From Helicobacter monodelphidis (lineage in GTDB: Bacteria; Campylobacterota; Campylobacteria; Campylobacterales; Helicobacteraceae), in NCBI RefSeq assembly GCF_003288845.1, contig NZ_NHYN01000011.1, forward strand, positions 1 through 60,723: a stretch of 60,723 bases of DNA, written 5' to 3'. The notes below the pieces were generated by a model. It was given only the letters and a program-made list of their open reading frames with translations, was not told the DNA's origin and did no database searches. The first letter of the stretch is position 1. The number at the start of each line of letters is the position of its first letter. A program made the position numbers and the translations under genes. This document shows, piece by piece, positions 27,901-37,615 of this stretch.

Positions 27901-29328
27901 TTATTCTCCTTGCAATGGTTCTTTTTGGATTAGCTCCACAATCGCTTTAAATCGACAATCACTAATCATAAATCGCTCTCCCACACTCAAAAACTCAATC
28001 TCACCAACTGCTTGATTATGCCATATCTGCACAAAACCTTTTTTTTGTAAATATTCTGGATTTTTTGTTAAAAGATAATTATCTAATGTATTTACTTTTT
28101 GTTTTTTATTATGAATTATTTGTTTTTTAGTAGCTAAAAGTTGCTGTGTCAAAAATTCAAGTTGTTGCTTTAAATGTTTATGTTTCTCTTGAGAATGAAC
28201 AGATTTTAGTCGGTAAGTAAGAGGTTTTAGCTTTTGGTGTGAATCGAGAATTTTATTTTGCATCAGTTGTTGCAAGTTTTGTTGCAAGAAAAAGAGATAT
28301 TGAGATTTTTTGCGGTATTGGTTCTGAAAAGATTGATGTAAAAACTGATAAAAATATCGGATTTTTTCTTGATGATTTTGCAAAGAAGAATGTGAAACCA
28401 TTAAAGATAAGTGTGTTCTAAGATTTTGCAATCTTTGTTTTTTAAAAGAAAAATATTTCTTTATCTGTGTGGATAATTGTGTGTCCCAAGAATCTAATCG
28501 CTGAAACCATTCATATTTGTCAGGTAAAATCATCTCCATTGCACCTGATGGCGTTGGAGCACGCAAATCGGCAATAAAATCACTCAAAGGTGTATCAGTA
28601 TCATGCCCAATTGCTGAAACAATGGGTGTTTTTGCATTAAAAATTGCATCGGCAACAATACGTTCATTAAAAGCCCACAAATCTTCAACGCTACCGCCAC
28701 CACGTGCAAGAATCAGCACATCAGCATTCAATTTATCAGCAAAAATAATTTTGTTCGCAATATCACAAGCTGCATTCTCCCCCTGCACAATCGTTGGCAC
28801 TAATGTAATCTTAAGATTATTCCAACGTTTTTTTGCAATTCTTAACATATCGTGCAAAACAGCTCCGCTCGCTGAAGTAATCAATACAATATGTATCGGA
28901 AAAATAGGTATCGGCTTTTTATGCTCATGGCTAAAGTAGCCCTTTTGTTCTAATTCTTGCTTTAGTAACTCAAGATTATGATTCAACGCCCCTACACCCT
29001 CATAGGGCTTAACTATTTGGGCTTGAAGTTGAAACTCTCCCCTTGCCTCATATAAGGTTAACTTTCCGCTTGCAAGAAGCATATCTCCTTTATTGATTTT
29101 AAAATGTATTTTTTGAGCATATGTCCTCCATATAACACATTTAATTTCAGAATCTTTATCTTTGAGACAAAAATAAATATGCCCACTACCCTGATAGGTT
29201 ACGCTACTCACTTCTCCAAAAACAGCAATTTGCGGAAAATGTCCCTCTAAAATCGCTTTAGATGATTTAATAATTTCACTAACAGCTAAAGGCTTTGGCA
29301 TTAAGGATTGATGAAATCGTAATGCCAT
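27901..29328 (-). CDS. xseA: Exodeoxyribonuclease VII large subunit
   Basis: The 475-residue protein has an N-terminal OB-fold (residues about 15-110, VFGEVSSVTYQGSGHIYFCLKD, split as VFGEVSSV and GHIYFCLKD), the nuclease core RGGGSVEDLWAFNE (residues about 209-222) and AIGHDTDTPLSDFIADLRAPTPSGAME, split as AIGHDTDTPLSDF and RAPTPSGAME. A coiled-coil C-terminus follows. The ATG at 29328 lies 2 bases after the pycB stop, with GGATAGGA as ribosome site. No xseB is adjacent. Confidence 0.94.
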   Translation of the reverse strand: MALRFHQSLMPKPLAVSEIIKSSKAILEGHFPQIAVFGEVSSVTYQGSGHIYFCLKDKDSEIKCVIWRTYAQKIHFKINKGDMLLASGKLTLYEARGEFQLQAQIVKPYEGVGALNHNLELLKQELEQKGYFSHEHKKPIPIFPIHIVLITSASGAVLHDMLRIAKKRWNNLKITLVPTIVQGENAACDIANKIIFADKLNADVLILARGGGSVEDLWAFNERIVADAIFNAKTPIVSAIGHDTDTPLSDFIADLRAPTPSGAMEMILPDKYEWFQRLDSWDTQLSTQIKKYFSFKKQRLQNLRTHLSLMVSHSSLQNHQEKIRYFYQFLHQSFQNQYRKKSQYLFFLQQNLQQLMQNKILDSHQKLKPLTYRLKSVHSQEKHKHLKQQLEFLTQQLLATKKQIIHNKKQKVNTLDNYLLTKNPEYLQKKGFVQIWHNQAVGEIEFLSVGERFMISDCRFKAIVELIQKEPLQGE

Positions 29329-29330
29329 TC

Positions 29331-31133
29331 CTATCCAATCAGCATAATAGCAACATGATTTTGTGCTTGTGCACCTTCTCTGGCATAAATCTCTTTCACC
29401 TCTCCTGAAACAGATGCGACCACTTCGTGTTCCATCTTCATCGCCTCCACAACAGCAACAACATCACCCTCTTTCACAACATCACCAACTTGTACTTTAA
29501 TTTTTGTTAAATTACCCGGCATAGGCGGAACAATATGGCCTGGTGCAATCGCTTGAGGCATAGAAGTATTTTTCTTGCCCGTTGTTGTTCTTAATGTTTG
29601 CAAATCCTCCTGTTCAGACTCAATAAAAACTTCTTTTAACTCACCATCAATTCGCACAAAAAATGGACGCACACCCTCCTCTTTTGCACCGCTCCCCTCA
29701 ATTTTAACCTGATATTGCTCACCATGCAATGTTACAAAAAACTCTTTTGCTAAAGGCTCACTACCATAATCCTCAAAAGTAGCAATCGATTCTGGTTCTA
29801 ACCTTCCCATTGCACGTTCATCAAAATATTTCTTTGCCACCGCTCCAAAAATTGCATAAGAAATTACATCTGTCGCACTTTTTGCAAAACCCTCGCTTTC
29901 CTGCTTAGCAGTGTTTAGTTCTGGAGGAATTGCATCCGCTGGACGCGAAGTGATGCATTCTTCTCCCATTGCTATAATTTTTGCTTTCAATTCTTCTGAA
30001 ACAGGTGCTGGAGTCTGCCCATACAAACCCTTAATCAGATTCTTACTTTCTGTCGTAATTTGCTTATAACGTTCCTTTAATAAAACATTCAAAACAGCTT
30101 GTGTGCCAACAATTTGGCTAGATGGCGTTACAAGTGGCGGATAACCAAAATCTTTACGCACTCTAGGAATCTCTAAATAAACCTCATCAATGCGGTGCAA
30201 AGCATTCTGCTCCTTGAGTTGATTTGCCATATTCGAAATCATTCCACCCGGAATTTGGCTCAACAAAACCCTTGTATCAATTAAATTATATTCAGATTCA
30301 AACTTCTTATACTTACGTCGATTAACTTTTAATATTTCAGCAGCTTTTTCCATCAATTCAATATCTAAACCAGTATCAAACTCTGTACCTTTTAATGTCA
30401 TCACCATCGATTGTGTGCAAGGATGGCTAGTTCCTTCCGCCAAAGCTGAATTAGCTAAATCAACAATATCCACCCCTGCTTCAATAGCCTTTAAATGGCT
30501 ACCAAAGGCAAATCCAGCTGTTGAATGTGAATGGAGTGCGATAGGAACGGAAATATTTTCCTTTAAAGCTTTAATCAGCTCAAACGCCACCATAGGCGAT
30601 AAAAGCCCAGCCATATCCTTCAAGGCGATAGAATCACAACCACGTTTCTCTAGCTCCTTTGCAAATTTGACGAAACCCTTCACAGAATGCACAGGTGAAG
30701 TTGTATAGCAAATTGTGCCCTGTGCGTGCTTGCCTTGCTTTTTTACTTCCTCAATCGAAACTTCAAGATTACGAATATCATTTAAAGCGTCAAATATTCT
30801 AAAAATATCCACACCATACATTGCACTCAATCGGATAAACTCACGCACAACATCATCGGCATAATGACGATAACCGATGAGATTCTGCCCCCTTAGAAGC
30901 ATTTGAATTGGGGTTTTTTTAAAAATCTCCTTAAATGTCGCTAAACGTTCAAAAGGATCTTCTTTAAGATAACGCAAACAAGTGTCATAAGTCGCACCAC
31001 CCCAAACTTCAACACTATGAAAACCTACTTGCTCAAAAAGCTTTGCTGCTTCTATCATATCTTCTATGCGCATTCTAGTCGCAAGAAGGGATTGCTGCCC
31101 ATCCCTTAAGCTATTTTCTGTAACCTTAACCAT
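29331..31133 (-). CDS. pycB: Pyruvate carboxylase subunit B (carboxyltransferase and biotin carrier)
   Basis: The 600-residue protein begins with the carboxyltransferase barrel (ENSLRDGQQSLLATRM, residues 6-21). It ends in a biotinyl domain with EAMKMEHEV, biotin Lys567. In Campylobacter the same architecture is the B subunit of two-subunit pyruvate carboxylase that feeds oxaloacetate; oxaloacetate decarboxylase alpha chains look alike. No pycA or membrane decarboxylase subunits are adjacent. A possible -10 TAGAAT on the minus strand lies at 31190-31195. Confidence 0.88.
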   Translation of the reverse strand: MVKVTENSLRDGQQSLLATRMRIEDMIEAAKLFEQVGFHSVEVWGGATYDTCLRYLKEDPFERLATFKEIFKKTPIQMLLRGQNLIGYRHYADDVVREFIRLSAMYGVDIFRIFDALNDIRNLEVSIEEVKKQGKHAQGTICYTTSPVHSVKGFVKFAKELEKRGCDSIALKDMAGLLSPMVAFELIKALKENISVPIALHSHSTAGFAFGSHLKAIEAGVDIVDLANSALAEGTSHPCTQSMVMTLKGTEFDTGLDIELMEKAAEILKVNRRKYKKFESEYNLIDTRVLLSQIPGGMISNMANQLKEQNALHRIDEVYLEIPRVRKDFGYPPLVTPSSQIVGTQAVLNVLLKERYKQITTESKNLIKGLYGQTPAPVSEELKAKIIAMGEECITSRPADAIPPELNTAKQESEGFAKSATDVISYAIFGAVAKKYFDERAMGRLEPESIATFEDYGSEPLAKEFFVTLHGEQYQVKIEGSGAKEEGVRPFFVRIDGELKEVFIESEQEDLQTLRTTTGKKNTSMPQAIAPGHIVPPMPGNLTKIKVQVGDVVKEGDVVAVVEAMKMEHEVVASVSGEVKEIYAREGAQAQNHVAIMLIG

Positions 31134-31285
31134 TCACTCTCCTTCACTAATCACTTTGTAATAGAGAATTGTAACAATTTAAGCTTAAAATTCTAGCCAA
31201 AGACACCACAAATCACCGCAATATTAGAATGCAGAAAATTTCGTAAACATAGGGCAAAGGGGAGGATTAAACCCTTTGTAAAAAA

Positions 31286-31807
31286 TTAAAAATGTAAACC
31301 AAGCATCAGTTGGATAGCATCCATTTTCACTTTGTTGTCGTTGCTTTTATATTGGGGCTTTTGGTATGTATATTGCAAAGAAGTCGCCAAAGGAATAAGG
31401 CTCGGCTTTAACTTTAAACCTACAGAATACATCTGTGTATCTTCAAAAGAGCGATTGAAAGAAGAATGTGCAATGCCAACATAAGGAGTTAAGCTCAAAA
31501 TTGCTAAATCAATGCGTCCACCTAACTGCCCTCCAATATTCAAGTTGCGTAAAGCCGTCCTTGAGTTGTCATCTAGAAATTGATATTGCACAATCGGTGC
31601 AACGCTAATTCCTGCCACCCCTAACCAAACGCGCCCATATGCACCAAAATAACCTTGCTGATTTGGAGAACCTCTATCTTTCCAGTCATTCTCCATAACT
31701 CCAAACGATCCGCCAAATTCTGGGCTAAACTCAAAACCAGCAATCTCCACAGCATGAGAGAAAGCATTTAAACCAAAAAATAATATAATTAAAAAATAAT
31801 TTTTCAT
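31286..31807 (-). CDS. Small outer-membrane beta-barrel protein
   Basis: The 173-residue protein has a signal peptide (residues 1-19, SHA) and about eight amphipathic strands rich in Gly and aromatic residues. It ends in Phe (LMLGLHF), the usual last residue of outer-membrane barrels. Its fold is likely OmpA-like; function is unknown. It follows the DUF411 lipoprotein by 3 bases. Confidence 0.7.
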   Translation of the reverse strand: MKNYFLIILFFGLNAFSHAVEIAGFEFSPEFGGSFGVMENDWKDRGSPNQQGYFGAYGRVWLGVAGISVAPIVQYQFLDDNSRTALRNLNIGGQLGGRIDLAILSLTPYVGIAHSSFNRSFEDTQMYSVGLKLKPSLIPLATSLQYTYQKPQYKSNDNKVKMDAIQLMLGLHF

Positions 31808-31810
31808 TTA

Positions 31811-32332
31811 TTAATCTTTAGAGTTGGAAGATTCTGCATTCTCTATTTTATTTTTACCTTTATAAGTTGCATAAACCTCTGTTTTTCCTTCGGGCAAAAT
31901 CAACAAGACATCATATTGTTCTTCCCTTGAATCATAATCCATTCCATAGCTCCCCATCGGCATTCCAGCAACAGCAATACCCACTGCACTAGGTCTTTCC
32001 TGCAATAATCGTCGTACTTCTTGAGGTGGCACATGTCCTTCAACCGCATAATCTCCAATCACAGCAGTATGGCAACCCATCGCCTCTTGAGGAATATGGA
32101 ATTTTTCCTTAACTTCATTCATCTGTGCCGTCTTTACCTGCTCTTTAACTTCAAAACCAGTCTGCTTCATATATGTTATCCAATCTTCACAACAACCGCA
32201 TTGAGGGCTTTGATAAACAACCATTGTCGCATTTTCAGACTGTGCAGATGATACTTGAGAAGAACTCGAAGAATCACTACAAGCCACCAGCAAAAAAGCA
32301 CATAAAATAGAAGAACAAACTATTCTAAACAC
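31811..32332 (-). CDS. DUF411 lipoprotein
   Basis: The 173-residue protein has a lipobox (LLVAC, Cys18) followed by a Ser-rich linker, then YQSPQCGCCEDWITYM near residue 40, and GCHTAVIGDYAVEGHVP near 93. DUF411 proteins are putative metal-binding proteins, sometimes encoded with copper genes; the CxCC motif and Cys-His pair are the likely ligands. No other copper gene is adjacent. The following barrel protein may be its partner. Confidence 0.82.
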   Translation of the reverse strand: MFRIVCSSILCAFLLVACSDSSSSSQVSSAQSENATMVVYQSPQCGCCEDWITYMKQTGFEVKEQVKTAQMNEVKEKFHIPQEAMGCHTAVIGDYAVEGHVPPQEVRRLLQERPSAVGIAVAGMPMGSYGMDYDSREEQYDVLLILPEGKTEVYATYKGKNKIENAESSNSKD

Positions 32333-32486
32333 GACAAAACTCCTTAAAATATTTTCAAGTTACAATCAATAATAAAGTGGAGATTTTAGCGTTGACTTCC
32401 TTAATTTTTCTGTTTAAAATCTAACACCATAGATATAACGCATTCAATTTAACGATATTTTGCTTTTTTTACTGCCATAAATATGC

Positions 32487-32492
32487 TAGAAT
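32487..32492 (+). promoter_or_regulatory. Extended -10 upstream of the PglC-PglD fusion
   Basis: TATGCTAGAAT gives TAGAAT with a TGC extension, 25 bases before the ATG at 32518. It would drive pglCD and probably metN-metI and the two membrane protein genes after them. Confidence 0.55.
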
Positions 32493-32517
32493 TGGGGAGT
32501 TATTTTTGGAGTTTGCA

Positions 32518-33738
32518 ATGTCATTGTATAAAGATTTTTTCAAACCTTTTTTAGACCGCTTTTGTGCTTTTGTGCTTTTGTGCTTATTTTCGCCCATTTT
32601 ACTCATTTGTGCCATCCTAATTCGCTATAAATTAGGTAGTCCTGTTTTTTTCAGACAAGAACGACCAGGTTTAAATGGTAAAATTTTTAAAATTTATAAA
32701 TTCCGTACAATGAGTGACGAAAGAGATGAAAATGGAGAATTACTACCTGATGAGCTACGTCTCAAAGGTTTAGGATTATTTATCCGTAAAACTTCACTTG
32801 ATGAGCTTCCTCAACTTTTGAATGTACTAAAAGGAGAGATGAGTTTTATTGGACCACGTCCATTACTTGTGGAATACCTACCCCTTTATAGTCAAGAGGA
32901 AGCAAAAAGACATAATGTTTTACCCGGAATTACAGGGCTTGCACAAGTTAATGGACGCAATGCAATTAGCTGGAATCAAAAATTTTCTTTAGACTTAGAA
33001 TATGTTGAAAAAATCTCATTTAGTTTAGATTTACAAATTTTCTTTTTAACCATTAAAAAAGTTCTTATTAGGGAAGGGATTACAGAGGAAGGAAAGGCAA
33101 CAATGAGCAAATTCACAGGTAGCCCTAAGAGAGTCGCACTATATGGTGCTGGAGGACATGCAAAAGTCTTAAAAGAAATAGCAGAATTAACAGGTTTTGA
33201 TATTTTATGTGTAATTGATAAGCAAAAAGGTAAGCAACTTGAAAAACTTGAATCTATCACTGAAGAGGAATTTTTAGACTATAGCAAACAGCATAATATT
33301 CAAAATATTATTCTTGCGATAGGGAACAACACCATTCGTGAACAAATTTATGAACGTTTAAATAAAAACTATCACTTTCCGATTCTAATTCACCCAAAGG
33401 CTATCATTTCATCCAGTGCACATATACAAGAGGGCGTCGTTGTTTGTGCTGGAGCAATCATCAACAGCGATGCGATAATCAAGAGAGGAGCAATCATCAA
33501 CAGCGGTAGCATTATAGAGCATGATAATTGTATTGATGAATTTGTACACATCTCCCCTAATGCAACACTTGCAGGGAATGTTCATGTAGGAGCAAGAAGC
33601 CATATTGGTGCCGGAAGTGTTATTAGAGAAGGTTTAAGTATTGGAGAAAATTGCACGATTGGTGCTGGGGCAGTTGTAGTTAAATCTATTCTCGATAATA
33701 AAAAAGTTGTAGGGAATCCTGCAAACCGTGAGTTATAG
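32518..33738 (+). CDS. PglC-PglD fusion: bacillosamine-phosphate transferase plus UDP-4-amino-sugar acetyltransferase
   Basis: The 406-residue protein has an N-terminal PglC-like phosphoglycosyltransferase (residues 1-200) with one membrane anchor, [21 protein letters not shown] (split [11 protein letters not shown] and YKFRTM), [21 protein letters not shown] (split [10 protein letters not shown] and SFIGPRP) and the PglC end [10 protein letters not shown] PglD-like acetyltransferase follows from about residue 205: GAGGHAKVL, then left-handed helix repeats with GAGAVVV near the end. The GGAG site at 32508 fixes ATG 32518. It would start an N-glycan or O-glycan with a diacetamido sugar. Neisseria PglB has a similar fusion; Campylobacter jejuni has two genes. 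Confidence 0.88.
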   Translation: MSLYKDFFKPFLDRFCAFVLLCLFSPILLICAILIRYKLGSPVFFRQERPGLNGKIFKIYKFRTMSDERDENGELLPDELRLKGLGLFIRKTSLDELPQLLNVLKGEMSFIGPRPLLVEYLPLYSQEEAKRHNVLPGITGLAQVNGRNAISWNQKFSLDLEYVEKISFSLDLQIFFLTIKKVLIREGITEEGKATMSKFTGSPKRVALYGAGGHAKVLKEIAELTGFDILCVIDKQKGKQLEKLESITEEEFLDYSKQHNIQNIILAIGNNTIREQIYERLNKNYHFPILIHPKAIISSSAHIQEGVVVCAGAIINSDAIIKRGAIINSGSIIEHDNCIDEFVHISPNATLAGNVHVGARSHIGAGSVIREGLSIGENCTIGAGAVVVKSILDNKKVVGNPANREL

Positions 33739-33754
33739 AGATAAGGATAAAATT

Positions 33755-34720
33755 ATGGAATACATCATAGAATGTCAAGAGGTAGGCAAGTATTATGGGC
33801 AACACAAGGTGCTTGATGGAATCTCTTTAAAAATTCAAAAAGGCGAAATATATGGACTTGTAGGGCATAGTGGTGCTGGAAAATCTACACTTTTGCGTAC
33901 ACTGAATGCGTTAGAGGACTTCAGCGAAGGAGATATTCTCATTGAGAATGAAAGCGTACAAGAACTTTCAAAAAAAAATCTCAGGAAATTGCGTAGAGAT
34001 ATGGGAATGATTTTTCAACATTTTTCTTTACTTGCAAGGAAAAATGTTTTTGATAATGTTGCCCTACCCCTCGTATGCTGGGGATATTCTAAACAAGAAA
34101 TTCAAAAAAGAGTTTTAGAGCTTTTAGAAATCGTAGGCTTAAAAGACAAAAAAGAAAGCTATCCCCACTCACTTAGTGGAGGACAGAAACAACGTGTCGC
34201 CATCGCAAGATCGTTAGCTTTGAACCCAAAAATTTTGCTAAGCGATGAAGCAACTTCAGCCCTTGACCCTTCAACAACACTCTCTATCTTAAATCTTTTA
34301 GAGGAGATTAATAAAAATCTAAATGTGAGCATTATTGTAGTTACGCACGAAATGGAAGTTGTTAAGAAAATTTGTCATTCTGCTGCATTCTTAGAATTAG
34401 GAAAAATTGTGTGTTGCGGGAATGTAGAAGATATTTTTTTAAGCCCTAATCCAAAAATGCACGCATTCTTGGGCGAAAAAAACCCACCAACACAAAAAGG
34501 TATAGGTGTCCGTATTTATTTTCCTAAAGAAATTGCACAGGAAGCAATTATCACACAAATGGCAAGGCATCTACAAGTTGATTTTTCCATCATTGGAGGA
34601 AAATTGGAATATTTTGGCGACCATATTCTAGGTTCTTTGGTAATAGATGTCCCTCATGACTTCTTAGATTCCGTCTTAGCCTATCTAAAAGAACGCAAAA
34701 CTCAATGGGAGATAATTTAA
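33755..34720 (+). CDS. metN: Methionine ABC transporter ATPase MetN
   Basis: The 321-residue protein has Walker A GHSGAGKST (residues about 38-46), signature LSGGQKQRV near 138, and a C-terminal NIL domain (about 245-321), the methionine-binding regulatory domain of MetN. ATG 33755 is supported by AAGGAT. It precedes metI with a TAATG overlap. Confidence 0.92.
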   Translation: MEYIIECQEVGKYYGQHKVLDGISLKIQKGEIYGLVGHSGAGKSTLLRTLNALEDFSEGDILIENESVQELSKKNLRKLRRDMGMIFQHFSLLARKNVFDNVALPLVCWGYSKQEIQKRVLELLEIVGLKDKKESYPHSLSGGQKQRVAIARSLALNPKILLSDEATSALDPSTTLSILNLLEEINKNLNVSIIVVTHEMEVVKKICHSAAFLELGKIVCCGNVEDIFLSPNPKMHAFLGEKNPPTQKGIGVRIYFPKEIAQEAIITQMARHLQVDFSIIGGKLEYFGDHILGSLVIDVPHDFLDSVLAYLKERKTQWEII

Positions 34721-35391
34721 TGTTTGAGTGGTTAGAATTCATTGAAAATAAAACAATAATAATTTTAATTCAAGCAACCCTTGAAACGCTTTATATGAGT
34801 TTCATTAGCACCTTTTTTGCAACAATTTTAGGTTTGATTTTGGCAATTTTGCTGATTCTTTTTGCGAAAGATTCACTCTATCCGATGCCTATTGTGCATA
34901 AATGTTTAGATATTTTAATCAACACATGTCGATCGTTTCCGTTTTTAGTTTTAATTATTTTACTTTTTCCACTGACGGCATGGATTGTTGGAAAAAGCAC
35001 AGGTTCGACCGCCATGATTGTACCTTTAAGTATTGGTATCGCACCTTTTATTGCAAGAATCATTGAAAATGCAATGAAAGAAGTGGATAAGGGCGTGATT
35101 GAAGCGGCAAAAAGCTTTGGTGCAAGTGATATGCAAATTATCTTTAAAGTAATGATTGTGGAAGCATTACCTTCAATTTTTTCTGGTGTTATTCTAGCAT
35201 TAATTATGGCAATTGGTTTTTCAGCAATGGCTGGAACAGTCGGTGGGGGTGGGCTTGGGGCAGTTGCTGTTAACTACGGCGTCTATCGCTTTAATGTAGA
35301 GATTCTCACTTATACTGCCGTCATTTTAGTCATTATGGTGCAAGTAATCCAAAGTATTGGTGACTTTATTTATAATCATCTAAAAAAATGA
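34720..35391 (+). CDS. metI: Methionine ABC transporter permease MetI
   Basis: The 223-residue inner-membrane protein has five hydrophobic spans and the permease EAA loop EAAKSFGASDMQIIFKVM (residues about 126-143). The start is taken at 34720, sharing A with the metN stop and preceded by GGGAG; an ATG at 34705 is less likely. No metQ binding-protein gene follows, so the substrate-binding component must be elsewhere. Confidence 0.9.
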   Translation: MFEWLEFIENKTIIILIQATLETLYMSFISTFFATILGLILAILLILFAKDSLYPMPIVHKCLDILINTCRSFPFLVLIILLFPLTAWIVGKSTGSTAMIVPLSIGIAPFIARIIENAMKEVDKGVIEAAKSFGASDMQIIFKVMIVEALPSIFSGVILALIMAIGFSAMAGTVGGGGLGAVAVNYGVYRFNVEILTYTAVILVIMVQVIQSIGDFIYNHLKK

Positions 35392-36572
35392 TATTAAAGC
35401 AATATCTACAAAAGAATCTAAATCAATGGGTCAAGGAAGGCTTGATTGATTCAGAATCTGCAGATAAAATCAGACAAAAACATTTGCAACATCGCTGGAA
35501 TATAAATTCTTTATTTGCTATACTTGCATTTTTGTTTTTTGGATTAGCCCTTATTGTTTTTGTAGGAGCAAATTGGGAGGAAATTCCACGCATCTGGCGT
35601 CTTGTCCTTTTATTGGCCATCTTATTTATAAATTTGGTTTATATTGGGGTTACAAAAAATGAATCGCTAAGGGAATCTTTAGGTATTCTTGCTAATTTTT
35701 CATTTAGTGCAAATTTATTTTTAATTTCTCAAATGTATCATTTGGGCGATAATATCGTAAATGCTTTACTTATTATTTTAATCGCGTCTTTAAGTATGTC
35801 ATGGTGCCTACGTTCTTATGTTGTTTTCTTGCAAAGTTATGCGGTCTCATTCTTGTGGTTCTCCAGTGCCTTAAAGTATGATGTTTTAGAATGGGGTTTT
35901 TTACTTTTAATTTTATTAGGATTTTTTATTGTCTACCGGTATCATTCCTTAGCAAAAAATACGGCTGTTCTCTCTTTTGTTAATTTTGTTGCATTACTTT
36001 ATTTTTTCATTTGTATGTTTATTGTTTATGACTATGATGAAAAATTTATTATTGAATTCTTTGTTTTATCTGTTATTCTCTCACTTATCGCTAAAACTTC
36101 AATTTTTATACCCAATTCTTGGAAAATCTGTGCATTTCTTATACTTCTTATTATTCTTTTTTGTTTACAACTCATCATCTTTACTCCAAGCACATTTTTT
36201 CATATATGTTTAAGCATTTTAGGGGTTTTAAGTTATTTTTATAATCGTAATATTTTATTCCTGATTCTTGCTTATGGTATATGTTTTGGAACAGGTCTCA
36301 TTATTAAATACTTTGATATACTTTCATTTAGTGGAATTACATTCTATCTCAAAATAACTTATTCCTTAATTCTAGTGGGCATAGGCATTGTTTTTATTAA
36401 GAGAGCAAATTCTGCATGGCAATATCGTTTTGGTGTAGGGTTAATTCTATCTGTTGCCTGCACACGTTATATTGAATTCTCTGATGAATATTTATGGGTT
36501 GCACTATTTTTCAGTATATTTGCAATCATTTTTCTTATTTTTTCAAAATTAAAAATAAGGTTTTCAGAATGA
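35388..36572 (+). CDS. DUF2157 polytopic membrane protein
   Basis: The 394-residue protein starts with the soluble segment typical of DUF2157 (LIDSESADKIRQKH near residue 20), then about ten membrane spans (for example LALIVFVGANWEEIPRIWR near 55-73). Function is unknown. Its ATG overlaps the metI stop (ATGA), and its own end overlaps the next gene the same way, which is the common DUF2157-GDYXXLXY pairing. Confidence 0.82.
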   Translation: MILKQYLQKNLNQWVKEGLIDSESADKIRQKHLQHRWNINSLFAILAFLFFGLALIVFVGANWEEIPRIWRLVLLLAILFINLVYIGVTKNESLRESLGILANFSFSANLFLISQMYHLGDNIVNALLIILIASLSMSWCLRSYVVFLQSYAVSFLWFSSALKYDVLEWGFLLLILLGFFIVYRYHSLAKNTAVLSFVNFVALLYFFICMFIVYDYDEKFIIEFFVLSVILSLIAKTSIFIPNSWKICAFLILLIILFCLQLIIFTPSTFFHICLSILGVLSYFYNRNILFLILAYGICFGTGLIIKYFDILSFSGITFYLKITYSLILVGIGIVFIKRANSAWQYRFGVGLILSVACTRYIEFSDEYLWVALFFSIFAIIFLIFSKLKIRFSE

Positions 36573-37033
36573 TTCAAAACCTAAAAATACGTTTATTACT
36601 CGTTGGAATTCTATTTTGCACTCTTTTGGCTACTTCCTTTGTAAATGCTTATATTCCTTATCTCTTAGGAAAAAAATATGAGATTTGGGTAGAGGGATTT
36701 GACCCCAGAGACTTAGCGTTAGGTAATTATGTTTACTTAAACTATAATTTTAAGGAGGAAGGCAAAATATTAGACTGCAAAAAAATTTACATTCCCCTAA
36801 GGCCTGATGGGGAATACTTTTCCTTTGGAAGCCCGCAATGCGAAAAACCAGATATTTCACCCTACATCACTTCCCCGAATAATCGCAACTATTTTTCAGG
36901 CATTAACCGCTACTATACTTCCGCCACTCAAGCAAAAGACCTTGAAAATCAATTAAATATGCAAACAAAAGGTATCGCATCAGTATGGATTTATGGCGAT
37001 TTTGCAAGATTAGAAACATTGATAATTCCTTAA
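36569..37033 (+). CDS. GDYXXLXY domain membrane-anchored protein
   Basis: The 154-residue protein has an N-terminal membrane anchor (residues about 6-26) and the domain core DPRDLALGNYVYLNYNF near residue 47. The usual GDY reads GNY here. It is named for this motif; function is not known. It is nearly always coupled with DUF2157 proteins, as seen here with ATGA overlap. Confidence 0.8.
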   Translation: MIQNLKIRLLLVGILFCTLLATSFVNAYIPYLLGKKYEIWVEGFDPRDLALGNYVYLNYNFKEEGKILDCKKIYIPLRPDGEYFSFGSPQCEKPDISPYITSPNNRNYFSGINRYYTSATQAKDLENQLNMQTKGIASVWIYGDFARLETLIIP

Positions 37034-37051
37034 ATATCTCTACTTTAAATT

Positions 37052-37462
37052 TCAAATATCCATACCATTTTTTACCTCTATTGAATCAATTATAAAAGGC
37101 ACAAATGCTTCTTGTACAGATAGTTGCAATGTACCAATGTGGCATTCACAAGAGGCAACAAAACTATTTGTGAAATCGACTGCTGATTGTCCAACACTCA
37201 TCACATCTTTTATATGCCCTCTAATACTATCTGCATGCCATTTTGGTAATTGACTTAATGCACTTTCTAATATTGCTTTATCAAAATCAAGCGAAACTGC
37301 AAAAGTCTGCTCATCAATACATGTATTTAAGCAGATAGTAAAATCTGTTGGCGATAATATGTTTATTCCATAAAAAATCATATCATAAAAATAATACTTT
37401 CCAACAGTCAGATTCGATACTAGCTTATTTTCCAACACATATAATCCATAATCTGGATTCAT
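37052..37462 (-). CDS. Unknown 136-residue protein
   Basis: I do not recognise this protein. It has no signal peptide or clear membrane span. It has a CLNTCIDE segment near residue 45 and SCECHIG near 108, four or more Cys in total, and a beta-rich pattern. AAAGGAGC lies 5 bases before the ATG, so it should be translated. It is alone between a plus-strand gene that converges on it and the ABC-F gene upstream, separated by about 150 AT-rich bases. Confidence 0.65.
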   Translation of the reverse strand: MNPDYGLYVLENKLVSNLTVGKYYFYDMIFYGINILSPTDFTICLNTCIDEQTFAVSLDFDKAILESALSQLPKWHADSIRGHIKDVMSVGQSAVDFTNSFVASCECHIGTLQLSVQEAFVPFIIDSIEVKNGMDI

Positions 37463-37615
37463 TATTGCTCCTTTTGATTAGTTTTTTCTTATTAGCCATC
37501 GCTATATTTTATCATTGTAATTATCTACAATCAATAATCATTCTTTATAGTCTATCAGGTTTATTCTATAATATTACTTACTCTAATACATTAAAGGTAA
37601 ATTTTTACATAAACC

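Noticed and set aside
31255-31278. CAAAGGG/CCCTTTG stem after the small outer-membrane protein gene
   Set aside because: The 7-bp stem has its T-rich side before rather than after the stem on the gene strand, so a terminator call is not supported.
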